Notes under the pieces: generated by a model
What the model saw: only the letters and a program-made list of their open reading frames with translations
Told to the model about the DNA's origin: nothing
The model's database searches: none
Part shown: positions 16,601 to 23,535 of the stretch, piece by piece
Numbering within the stretch: position 1 is the stretch's first letter
Layout of the letters: each line of letters opens with the position of its first letter
Position numbers and translations under genes: made by a program
NCBI GenBank assembly: GCA_030428695.1
Contig: JAUIEM010000044.1
Span: 1 to 35,235 of the forward strand
DNA: 35,235 nucleotides
From: a bacterium
GTDB lineage: Bacteria > Planctomycetota > J058 > JAJDCP01
Direction of reading: 5' to 3'

Positions 16601-17744
16601 CTGCCGCCTGCTGGCGCGGCGGGCCCGCTTCCTGCGCGGGCGGACGCGGCTCGAGGAGGCCCGCGCCGCGGCCGAGCAGTCCCTCGCCGTCTACGACGCC
16701 CTGTCGCCGAGCCTGCGCGCGCTCGACTCCAACCGCAACCTGCGCGCGCTGGCCCTGCGCGAGCTCGGCCTCGTCCTGGTCGAGCAGGGCGAGCTCGACG
16801 CGGCCGAGGAGGTGCTGCTCGCCGGGCACAGCCTGGCGGACGAGCTCGCCGCCCGCCATCCGGACAACCTCGAGCTCGCGGCGAACCGGGTCGCGGGCCT
16901 CGCCCAGCTCGGCATGCTCGCCCGGGGCCGGGGGCAGCCGGAGCAGGCCTGGGAGATCTACGCGCGCTGCGCCGCCCTGGCGGAGGAGCTGACCGCCGCC
17001 GATCCCGCCAACGCCGCCTTCCGCCGCACCCTGCTCGCCTCCTTCGAGGCGCTCTCGCTGGTCGGCATCGAGCTCGATCGGCTCGACCTCGCGATCGAGG
17101 CTCTCGAGAGAGGGGCCGAGCGGGTCGCGGCCGATCCCCGCACGCGCTTCGAGCTGCCGTTCTGGCTCAACCGCATCGGCCGGTTGGAAGGGGCCGCGGG
17201 CCGCGCAGAGAAGGCGCTCGAGACCCTCGGCGCGGCGGAGGAGATCGCCCGGGAGGCGCTGGCGGAGGACGACACGCCGCGCTGGCGCGCCCACCTCGGC
17301 GAGGCCCTGTTCCGGCAGTCCCTGCTATTGATCTCCGCCGAAGAGGACGCGCGTGCCCGGCCCAAGCTCGCGGAGGCGCGCGCCCTGCTCGGCTCGAGCT
17401 GGCAGCTGGGCCGCGAGGTCGTGTCGGTCACCCTGCTGTGCCTCTCGCTGTGTGAGCAGCTCGCCGCCCTGGACGGCGACGACGAGGCCCGGCGGGCGGC
17501 CTGCTACGAGGCGCTCGACGTGGCGGAGGGCCACCACGCCCGGAGCGCGGACCCGCGCAGCGTGCGCGATCTGGTCCTGGCCCTGCTGCGGGTCGCCGAG
17601 GTCGACGCCGCCGACGACTCCGCCGGGGCGGCCTCCCGCCTGCGGCGCGCGATCGCCCTGCTGCGGCCGGAGGTCGAGCGCATAGAGGACGGCCCGGCGT
17701 TGCTCGAGCACCTGCGGGGCCGGCTGGCGGAGCTGGAACCCTGA
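13638..17744 (+). CDS. Large Ser/Thr protein kinase with TM helix and helical-repeat (TPR-like) C-terminus
   Basis: 1368 residues; ATG overlaps the HAD stop (ATGA). The kinase domain spans about 70-340: glycine loop GRGGLGVVY (76-84), VAIK-type Lys in VALKAI (K98), E121, catalytic loop HNDLKPSN (H194-N201) and DWG (214-216), then GTPAYMSPE (241-249). Catalytic Asp D196, K198, N201 and D214 are intact, so activity is likely, but HRD reads HND. A single membrane helix lies at about 464-484. Residues 490-1368 are an unbroken series of helical repeats, with TPR-like units such as A-ARAL-L-AK, plausibly outside the cytoplasm. Such Pkn-type kinases with repeats are common in Planctomycetota and Myxococcota. 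Ligands and substrates are unknown. Confidence 0.9.
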   Translation: MSGSDEQESTVERRPGADWEESTHERRIRALWSTVLGPDADWDKLSQVATYHTSLLRPMPFPAMPDEAYEQLEEVGRGGLGVVYRARQLTLGRIVALKAIRPREARSDDSVQAARDNFLAEALVTARLQHPNIVPVHDLLIGTDGRLQLAMKLVRGRSWADLLDDGGIDRERHLDILLQVCNAVAFAHSRGVVHNDLKPSNVMVGEFGEVVVMDWGLAVEFGDEATMDGLRHKSGVDHPCGTPAYMSPELAEGRGEDIGPWTDVYLLGGILYEILSGQAPHHHSSFLQVVIQAVDGVVPELDPALPAELRAICRRALAPEPAERFPDVLALQEALRSFQRHEESLAIAQDAGRRLGECRRRAARALDRREVSSLYEDFVQAIAGFEQAAQLWQENPAAEAGAADARAAYAAAALRQGDLALAESQLTRLDADRPDVPGLREELARAGRERDRERSSAGRLRRFVRVAALGMVALLLGGLLFAGVMNTRLQEQVERADTEAARAQRESRYNERRGEIAIAALDDLVGEVREHLIVHGTENSEKVARALLLAAKAHWLELRAADVSEERVSRSRARITYRLGTIVEIVDGDPEAALALYREGETTLRALLEAEEGLAVRRDLAANLLRQGACLLLLGQPLAALEPLAEGLQALEGHDGDPEARSLLAQLYLHRGRCHHLLADFGAAAADLRRSGELVRGTGRGEDTLIEMTVLRGAQGAPDEALQLADSALVVVRAALDEDPDNRVQQRRLARVLELRGELLRSLGELPLAREDFERAIVLRRTLLALFPSHAGERAHLAEGLADLGWIAFGQQRLSEAAEALAESVSRLRALADELPGYEAPSALARTLGRLGEVLAISGDSEQGQAHVEEALALQRELMRQHPELALERLDLADLLSLRAEILALRSASEEALDSQRRSVAEIERVLERAGSYQRARVALGRELGLLALRLADAGQPQQADVVFERAGTVLREEAAAHRAATAARVELCRLLARRARFLRGRTRLEEARAAAEQSLAVYDALSPSLRALDSNRNLRALALRELGLVLVEQGELDAAEEVLLAGHSLADELAARHPDNLELAANRVAGLAQLGMLARGRGQPEQAWEIYARCAALAEELTAADPANAAFRRTLLASFEALSLVGIELDRLDLAIEALERGAERVAADPRTRFELPFWLNRIGRLEGAAGRAEKALETLGAAEEIAREALAEDDTPRWRAHLGEALFRQSLLLISAEEDARARPKLAEARALLGSSWQLGREVVSVTLLCLSLCEQLAALDGDDEARRAACYEALDVAEGHHARSADPRSVRDLVLALLRVAEVDAADDSAGAASRLRRAIALLRPEVERIEDGPALLEHLRGRLAELEP

Positions 17745-17758
17745 GGCCGTGGCTGGTC

Positions 17759-19231
17759 CTACCGGGAGACCCCGAAGCGATGCAGGGAGGCGTGGCGGAA
17801 CCAGGTCGAGCGCACCGTCCCCGGTGCCGCAGCGCCCTCCGCCCAGACCGGCAGGGTCGGCCGCTCCGTGACCAGGAACACCACCTGTCCGCGGGCCTGA
17901 GCCGCGGCGAAGGCCTCCGCCGGGGCACCCTGCGCGTGCGTCGCCACCGTCCAGCGCGGCCCCGCGTCGTCTTCCGCCGCGAGGCCGAGGAGCGCGGCCT
18001 GGCGCGCGAGCTGCTGCTCGAGCTCGAGGGCCGCGTTGGGGCTGGTCGCGACGACCGTGCAGCGCTCCGGCGCCTGCGTCAGGATCGCGCGCGCGAGCTC
18101 CCGCGACTCGGACTTGACCGTCAGGATCTGCTGGTGCCCCCAGGCCGTCAGCTGCAGCACCACCAGCAGCGCGAGCCCGTACCCGGCCGCCCGGCGCGGC
18201 ACGCGCAGGCGCTGCAGTCCCAGCCCGAGCAGCAGCAGGAAGGCCGGCAAGGCGAGGATCGAGTAGCGCCAGGCGACGTACAGCGGCTTGAGGACATAGG
18301 ACAACGCGAAGGGGACGACGACGCCGCCGACGAGGACCCCGACCAGCAGCGCGACGGCGCCCGCCTCCTCCGCCTCCTGCCGCCGCTCCCGCCAGGCGCC
18401 GCCGAGAGCGAGTAGCAGGACTCCACACACCGGCAGGACGGTCAGCGCCAGCCCGCCGTAGCCCAGGCCCGCGAGCGCGCCGGTCCGGGCGAAGTAGTGC
18501 AGGCCGAGGAAGCACAGCAGGGTGCCCGGCAGCTCCGCGAGGGTGGGCGGGGGGATCCAGACCAGGCCGGGGATGTGCACCTGGGAGCCGAGCAGGTGCA
18601 CCAGCCAGGGCAGGTAGCCGGCGGCGATGACGAGGTGGGCGAGCAGCAGCGGCCGCCACGCCGCCCCCGTCGCGCGCCGGCACAGCGGCAGCGCGAGGGC
18701 GACGCCGGAGGCGATGAACAGCCCGTAGTTGTGGGTGTACAGGAGCGCCCAGGCGCACAGCACGTAGGCCGCCCAGGCCGTGCGGCGGCCGGTCCGCAGG
18801 GCGCGCCACAGCCAGCCGAGGCACAGGCCGACCAGCAGCAGGGTCAGCGCGTACATCCGCGCCTCCTGGCCGAAGTACACCGCGAAGGCCGAGACGGCCA
18901 TCAGCGCCGCCGCGCAGATGGGGCTGCGGCGCGGGAACAGCTCCCGCGCGGTCCAGGCCAGGGCGGGCACCGCGGCGACGCCGAGCAGCGCAGAGAGCGC
19001 GCGCAGGGCGAAGGCCGAGCTTCCGAACAGGGCGCTCCAGCCGGACGCGAGCACGAAGTACAGGGGAGGATGGACGGCCTCGTCGAGGAAGCTGCCGGTC
19101 GTCTCGATGAAGCGCAGCGTGCACAGCTCGTCGAGCCACAGCGAGCCGGCGTCGAGACGGAGGAACCGCAGGCCGGCCGCCAGCGCGGTCCAGGCGAGCA
19201 CCGCGACGGCGAGCCGCGCCTTCCGGCTCAC
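17759..19231 (-). CDS. GT-C fold integral membrane glycosyltransferase (GT39/GT83-like)
   Basis: 490 residues from a GTG at 19231, which overlaps the stop of the upstream gene (GTGA). It has about ten or more hydrophobic helices. The first periplasmic loop carries SLWLDE (D34, E35), the acidic metal or catalytic motif of ArnT/PMT-type enzymes, followed later by HPPLYF and FGQEARMYAL, both typical. Such enzymes move a sugar from a polyprenyl-phosphate donor to an acceptor on the outer side of the membrane. The C-terminal region (about 370-490) is a soluble alpha/beta domain, as in related proteins. The acceptor is unknown. The gene converges on the kinase gene with a 14-nt gap. Confidence 0.88.
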   Translation of the reverse strand: MSRKARLAVAVLAWTALAAGLRFLRLDAGSLWLDELCTLRFIETTGSFLDEAVHPPLYFVLASGWSALFGSSAFALRALSALLGVAAVPALAWTARELFPRRSPICAAALMAVSAFAVYFGQEARMYALTLLLVGLCLGWLWRALRTGRRTAWAAYVLCAWALLYTHNYGLFIASGVALALPLCRRATGAAWRPLLLAHLVIAAGYLPWLVHLLGSQVHIPGLVWIPPPTLAELPGTLLCFLGLHYFARTGALAGLGYGGLALTVLPVCGVLLLALGGAWRERRQEAEEAGAVALLVGVLVGGVVVPFALSYVLKPLYVAWRYSILALPAFLLLLGLGLQRLRVPRRAAGYGLALLVVLQLTAWGHQQILTVKSESRELARAILTQAPERCTVVATSPNAALELEQQLARQAALLGLAAEDDAGPRWTVATHAQGAPAEAFAAAQARGQVVFLVTERPTLPVWAEGAAAPGTVRSTWFRHASLHRFGVSR

Positions 19232-20127
19232 CCCGCGCCCGGGCGCGGGCCGACGTCGAAGCGCAGGCGGCCGACCTGCGCGTCCTCGGGGAAGCAGCGC
19301 CGAAACAGCACCCCCGCCTGGCGTTCGGCGAGCAGGGCGAACGGCAGGGCGAGGACGCAGCCGAGCAGGCCGAGGGCGTACAGGCCGGCCAGCGAGTCCA
19401 AAGGGGTGATGTTGAGGAACAGGGTGGCGTAGACGACCAGGCCGATCCCGACCGGGGCGAGGACGCTGGCCAGGAGGACGCCCGCGTCGAGCACGGCGAG
19501 CCGCAGCAGCTCGGGGAAGCGCGGGCTGAGGCGGGCGAAGGCTTCGCGCACCCCGAGCGGTTTGCTCGCCAGCGCGTTCCGCAGCATGCGGAAGCGGACG
19601 TAGCGCAGGAGGATGGCGACGAGCGGCAGGACCAGCGCGACCTGGAGCGCGACCGCCAACGGGCCGAGCGGAAGCCCGATCGACATCAGGAGGTTGGCCA
19701 TCAAGAGCTGGAGGGTGCCGACCCCGATCGGCATCACGAGCCAGCCCAGCCCCGTGCGCGGGTGGTGCTTCCGCGGCAGATCGTAACCGAGCGCGGCGCT
19801 GCGTCCGACGGCGGCGGGCGAGAACAGGACCGACGCCCCCTCTTCCTCCGCGAATTCCTGAAGCCAGCGCAGGCTGCCGCGCAGATCTTCGCGCTCGTCG
19901 AGCTTCTGCTGGGTGTGGCAGCCCTCGCACAGCCCGCTGCCGGGGATCGCGCAGGCCTCGCAGACCGCCCGGTCGCAGGCCAGGCAGAGCGCCGTCTGGG
20001 GCTGTCCGTGGACGGAGCAGAGCGGCACCTCGACGAGCTCCTCGTCGAGGTGCGCTGCCGCGTACGCCTCGTCCTGGGTGCGCTTGCGCCGCAGGCTGCC
20101 CGAGAGGTCGGTGATTTCGCCGCGCAC
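19228..20127 (-). CDS. B-box-like zinc finger membrane protein
   Basis: 299 residues. The start is GTG 20127, which has AGGAGGAG with a five-base spacing; an ATG at 20148 in the same frame would lie upstream of this site and is less likely. Residues 37-71 hold a Cys/His cluster, CSVHG..CLACD..CEAC..CEGCH (C37, H40, C48, C51, C56, C59, C67, C70, H71), resembling a bacterial B-box zinc finger. After a charged segment come four or five hydrophobic helices (from about residue 120). The zinc part is thus probably cytoplasmic. Overlap with the GT-C gene suggests they work in the same pathway or are at least co-translated. No more specific function is apparent. Confidence 0.82.
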   Translation of the reverse strand: MRGEITDLSGSLRRKRTQDEAYAAAHLDEELVEVPLCSVHGQPQTALCLACDRAVCEACAIPGSGLCEGCHTQQKLDEREDLRGSLRWLQEFAEEEGASVLFSPAAVGRSAALGYDLPRKHHPRTGLGWLVMPIGVGTLQLLMANLLMSIGLPLGPLAVALQVALVLPLVAILLRYVRFRMLRNALASKPLGVREAFARLSPRFPELLRLAVLDAGVLLASVLAPVGIGLVVYATLFLNITPLDSLAGLYALGLLGCVLALPFALLAERQAGVLFRRCFPEDAQVGRLRFDVGPRPGAG

Positions 20128-20187
20128 GGAATCTCCTCCTGCTCCCATCCTACATCAACTGACATCCGCAGAGGAAATCCTCGTCCG

Positions 20188-20219
20188 GCGGGCGGGGGGA
20201 GATTCACCCCCTGTTACCA
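20188..20219. repeat. Degenerate copy of the G/C-rich palindromic repeat
   Basis: GGCGGGCGGGGGG at 20188-20200, then AGATTCA and CCCCCTGTTACC, resembles the copies at 25003 and 34191 but lost most of its pairing. It lies in the 223-nt gap between the divergent B-box gene (start 20127) and the EF-hand gene (start 20351). No convincing promoter was found in that gap. Confidence 0.4.
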
Positions 20220-20350
20220 GGCGCCGACGCGCGGGGACCTCGCCTGCGGGCCGCGCCAGAGGCGTCCGCGCCGGCGAAGCCGGTTGCGACTGGCCCGCGG
20301 CGGCCCATGGTGTAGACTGGTTTTCCCGGCCCTCGAACGTGGATGCACCG

Positions 20351-21127
20351 ATGAGCGACGCGACCGACAAGGACATGCTACGCCTGTACCAGCTGCTCGA
20401 GGGCCGCTGGCTCAGCCCGAGCCGGGTGTTCGCCATGGCGGATGAGAACGGCGACGGGCTCGTCTCCTTCCGCGAGTTCTCGGTCTTCCTGCAGCGCCTG
20501 GGCGTCGCCGGCTGGTGGGAGGAGCACGGGCGCTCGCTGTTCGCCCGCTTCGACCACTCCGGTGACGGCGTGATCGACCTCAAGGAGCTCGAGGCGACCA
20601 TCGACGACGTCGTCGCGAAGCAGCATCGCGAGCGCACCAGCCGCACCCCGACGGTGCGGAGGAAGGTCGACCGCGGGGCGCGGCTGGTCGCGCTGGTCGC
20701 GCATCAGGACATGCGCGGCTGCCTGGTGCACTTCGTCGAGGAGCACTTCAGCTACCTGCGCTCGGTGCCGCTGGTCACCTCGGAGACCTCCGCGAAGACC
20801 CTGCGCCGCAAGCTCGGGCTGCAGGTCGACAAGAAGGTCGGGATCGGTCCCCTCGGCGGCGACCAGGAGATCGCGCAGCTGGTCGCGACCGACAAGCTCG
20901 CCGCGGTCTTCCTGTTCCGCGATCCGCTCGGAGGCGGCGCGGCGGCGCAGGGTCTCGAGCAGATCCTGCGCCTGTGCGACGTCTACCAGGTGCCCTACGC
21001 GACCAACCGCGCCTCGGCGCGCGCCCTGTTCATGGCCCTGCATCGCTACGGGCTGAACGGCGGCATCGCCGACGGGGGCGGCGGCCAGTCCGAGGACTTC
21101 TCGACCCAGCGCCTCCCGTCTGTCTGA
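20351..21127 (+). CDS. EF-hand pair fused to a methylglyoxal-synthase-like domain
   Basis: 258 residues. Two canonical 12-residue calcium loops: DENGDGLVSFRE (31-42) and DHSGDGVIDLKE (68-79), each with the 1-3-5-12 acidic/oxygen ligands. Residues about 110-230 form a methylglyoxal synthase (MGS) domain: VALVAHQDMR (H118), GPLGGDQEI (D171), FRDPL (D191) and ILRLCDVYQVPYATN, almost the Bacillus subtilis MgsA text. MgsA makes methylglyoxal from dihydroxyacetone phosphate. In E. coli numbering, H19, D71 and D91 are kept, but D20 is Gln, H98 is Ala (A198) and D101 is Gly (G201). D71 and D101 are the reported catalytic acids, so the domain may be regulatory, phosphate-binding only, or changed in activity. 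Cytosolic. The start has only a weak ribosome site. Confidence 0.9.
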   Translation: MSDATDKDMLRLYQLLEGRWLSPSRVFAMADENGDGLVSFREFSVFLQRLGVAGWWEEHGRSLFARFDHSGDGVIDLKELEATIDDVVAKQHRERTSRTPTVRRKVDRGARLVALVAHQDMRGCLVHFVEEHFSYLRSVPLVTSETSAKTLRRKLGLQVDKKVGIGPLGGDQEIAQLVATDKLAAVFLFRDPLGGGAAAQGLEQILRLCDVYQVPYATNRASARALFMALHRYGLNGGIADGGGGQSEDFSTQRLPSV

Positions 21128-21165
21128 GCGAACGCCGTTGGCAGGACCTCCTGGCAGTTCTGGTG

Positions 21166-21191
21166 GAATAGCGGGCACCCAGTCGCTATTC
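21166..21191. repeat. Perfect 8-bp inverted repeat with 10-nt loop, between EF-hand gene and hybrid kinase
   Basis: GAATAGCG (21166-21173) and CGCTATTC (21184-21191) pair perfectly. It is 38 nt after the EF-hand stop and 85 nt before the histidine kinase start. It lacks a U-run, so a classical intrinsic terminator is unlikely; TATTCT (21187-21192) at its right arm could be a -10 box, making an operator overlapping a promoter possible. Confidence 0.5.
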
Positions 21192-21275
21192 TGTTGATCC
21201 TCGTTGTCGGTCGAGGTTCGCCATGCCCTCTCCCAAGCGCCGCTTCCGCCCTCCCGGTCGGGCCGAGGCAGGTCG

Positions 21276-23531
21276 ATGAGCGGACGGCGTCTCTATCCCT
21301 TTGGTCCGAAGGCGGCCCTGGTCGTCGCGTCGGAACAGACCGCCGCGTTGCTCGCGGAGCGGCTGCGTGCGGGGGGCTGGCGGCAGCGTACGGAGACGGA
21401 GGAGGGTCCGTGCGCCCTCGCCCTGGTCGAGCTCGGGGCGGAGGCTGCTCTCGGGCCCGCGCAGCGGGTGCGGGCGCAGTTCCCGAGCGCGCGGCTGGTG
21501 CTGATCGTAGCGCCGGGGTCGTCCGTCGGGCTCGAGGCCTGCGTCGCCCTGCGCGCCTTTGCCGCGCTGACGACCCCGCTCGAGCCCGGCGCGGTCGATC
21601 GCGTGCTGCAGAGGGCGCAGCCGCGCGTGACGGAGGCCGAGGAAGGGGCGACCGAGCTCGCCCGCACCCTCGAGGCGACGCAGCGGCTCGGGAAGCTCGG
21701 CAGCTGGCGGTGGGATCTGCGCACGGGCGAGGCGCGCTGGTCCGCGGAGCTGTACCGCATCTACGGACGCGACCCGGCCGACGGGGTGCCGCCTCTCGAG
21801 CGCTGGACCGATCACATCCACCCGGACGACCTCGACGGGCTGCTCGCCGCCATCGATGACGCCCAGACCTCGGGGCGGTATGAGGCCGAGTACCGGCTGT
21901 GGCGCTACGATGACGGCAGCGAGCGGACGCTGCTCGCCCGCGGCGAGGTCGCCTACGACGAGCGCGGCACGCCGGTCGTGCAGCGCGGTGTCGCCCTCGA
22001 CATCACCGAGGCGAAGCGCAGGGAGGCCGCGCTGCTCGAAGCCCGGCGGCTGTACCGCCTGGCGACCGAGGCGGCGGGCACCGGGGTGTTCCGCGCCGAG
22101 CCCGATGCGGACCGCGTGACCCTCGACGGCCTGCTCCACCAGACCTTCGCGACCGGCAGGGAGCAGGGGGAGGTCTCGTTCGCCGGCTGGTTGGAAGGCG
22201 TCGCGCCAGACGATCGCGACGCCCTCGAGGAAGCGCTCCGCGCGCCCGGTCCGTTCAACCTCGAGTGCCAGTGGCGCTACGATGACGGCAGCGAGCGGAC
22301 GTTGCGCTTCAGCGGGCGGGTCGACGAGGACCCGAGCGACGGGCCGGTCGCGCTCGGCGTCGTCGTCGACATCTCCGAGCTGGCCGAGCTCGAGCGGCAG
22401 CTCCGGCACGCGCAGCGGCTCGAGAGTCTCGGCATGCTCGCCGGCGGGGTCGCCCACGACTTCAACAACGTGCTGACGGTCGTGCTCGGACTGACCGAGC
22501 GCGCGCGCTCGGCCCGTGTCCCCGCCGCCCAACGCGACAGGCTGCTCGAGGGGGTCCTCCAGGCCGCCGAGCGGGGCGCGCGCCTGACCCGCCAGCTGCT
22601 GACCTTCGCGCGCCGTGAGATCCGCCGGCCCCAGGTCTTCGATCTGGCCGCGGCCCTGCAGGGGTACCGCAGCCTCCTGGGGCAGGTGCTCGGCGAGGCG
22701 GTCGAGCTGCGGCTGCGGGGGCCCGAGGCGGCGGTGCCGATCCGGGCGGATGAGACCCAGGTCGAGCAGGTCCTGTTCAACCTCGCGATCAACGCCCGCG
22801 ATGCGATGCAGGGCGAGGGAACCCTGGACATCCAGCTCGACGCCCTCGATCTTCCCGCCCTCTCGGTCGGTGGAGAGCGGCTGCCGGCCGGTCGCTACGC
22901 GCGGCTGACCGTCGAGGACACCGGCCCGGGCGTGCCCGTCGACCTGCGCGAGCGCATCTTCGAGCCCTTCTTCACGACCAAGGGTCCCCACACGGGCACG
23001 GGCCTGGGGCTGTCGACCTGTTTCGGCATCGTCCGCCAGAGCCGGGGAGCGATCGCGCTCGAGAACCCCCCGGGCGGCGGCGCGCGCTTCGTGGTGCTGC
23101 TGCCGCTCTGCGGGGAGGCCTTGCCGGGCGAGGTCGCGGCCGTCACGCCAGGGCGGCCGCCGCGGGTCGGGGCGGTGATCCTGCTGGTCGAGGACGAGTC
23201 CTTGTTGCTGGAGGTCACGGCGCTGATCCTGCGCGACCTCGGCTACCGCGTCCTCGAGGCGCGCGACGGCGCCGACGCGCTCGCGCTGCCGGCCGAGGCC
23301 CTGGCCCGCGTCGACCTGCTGGTCAGCGACGTCGTGATGCCCCGCGTCGGGGGCTACGCGCTCGTCCGCCGCCTCCGGCTCCAGCGACCCGGGCTGCGCG
23401 TGCTGTTCACGACCGGTTACCCCGGCGACGAACGCGCCGCGCTCGGCGCCGAGTATCTGAGCAAGCCGTACACGCCGACCCAGCTCGCCGCCGCGGTGGC
23501 CCGCTGCCTCGCCGGCAAGGCCCGGGCCTGA
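21276..23531 (+). CDS. Soluble hybrid histidine kinase (pseudo-receiver, two PAS, HisKA, HATPase, receiver)
   Basis: 751 residues, ATG 21276 preceded by GAGG. Order: a degenerate receiver-like domain (about 10-115) in which the phospho-Asp position reads LVELG; PAS 1 (about 135-250) of PAS_3 type; PAS 2 (about 255-370); HisKA with H394 in GGVAHDFNN; the ATPase with N-box FNLAINARDAM (N502/N506), DTGPGV (548-553) and GTGLGLS (574-580); then a receiver (635-745) with D640/E641, phosphoacceptor D685 in LLVSDVVMP and K730. The HDFNN box and C-terminal receiver are typical of NtrB-like hybrid kinases. There is no membrane segment, so the signal is sensed inside the cell. The partner response regulator or phosphotransferase is not in the window. 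Confidence 0.93.
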   Translation: MSGRRLYPFGPKAALVVASEQTAALLAERLRAGGWRQRTETEEGPCALALVELGAEAALGPAQRVRAQFPSARLVLIVAPGSSVGLEACVALRAFAALTTPLEPGAVDRVLQRAQPRVTEAEEGATELARTLEATQRLGKLGSWRWDLRTGEARWSAELYRIYGRDPADGVPPLERWTDHIHPDDLDGLLAAIDDAQTSGRYEAEYRLWRYDDGSERTLLARGEVAYDERGTPVVQRGVALDITEAKRREAALLEARRLYRLATEAAGTGVFRAEPDADRVTLDGLLHQTFATGREQGEVSFAGWLEGVAPDDRDALEEALRAPGPFNLECQWRYDDGSERTLRFSGRVDEDPSDGPVALGVVVDISELAELERQLRHAQRLESLGMLAGGVAHDFNNVLTVVLGLTERARSARVPAAQRDRLLEGVLQAAERGARLTRQLLTFARREIRRPQVFDLAAALQGYRSLLGQVLGEAVELRLRGPEAAVPIRADETQVEQVLFNLAINARDAMQGEGTLDIQLDALDLPALSVGGERLPAGRYARLTVEDTGPGVPVDLRERIFEPFFTTKGPHTGTGLGLSTCFGIVRQSRGAIALENPPGGGARFVVLLPLCGEALPGEVAAVTPGRPPRVGAVILLVEDESLLLEVTALILRDLGYRVLEARDGADALALPAEALARVDLLVSDVVMPRVGGYALVRRLRLQRPGLRVLFTTGYPGDERAALGAEYLSKPYTPTQLAAAVARCLAGKARA
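21899..21929 (+). repeat. Copy 1 of a 31-bp exact repeat inside PAS 1
   Basis: The 31 bases at 21899-21929 recur unchanged at 22271-22301. Both encode WRYDDGSERT in the corresponding strand of the two PAS domains. The rest of the domains has diverged strongly. Confidence 0.85.
22271..22301 (+). repeat. Copy 2 of the 31-bp exact repeat inside PAS 2
   Basis: Identical to 21899-21929, 372 bp apart and in the same reading frame, so the residues fall in equivalent positions of PAS 2. Confidence 0.85.
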
Positions 23532-23535
23532 GCTT

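Noticed and set aside
20128..20148. ATG 20148 as start of the B-box gene
   Set aside because: The strong AGGAGGAG lies between it and GTG 20127, which is the better spaced start.
20128..20350. Possible promoter TTGCGA...TAGACT before the EF-hand gene
   Set aside because: Spacer of 23 nt is too long for a sigma-70 promoter.
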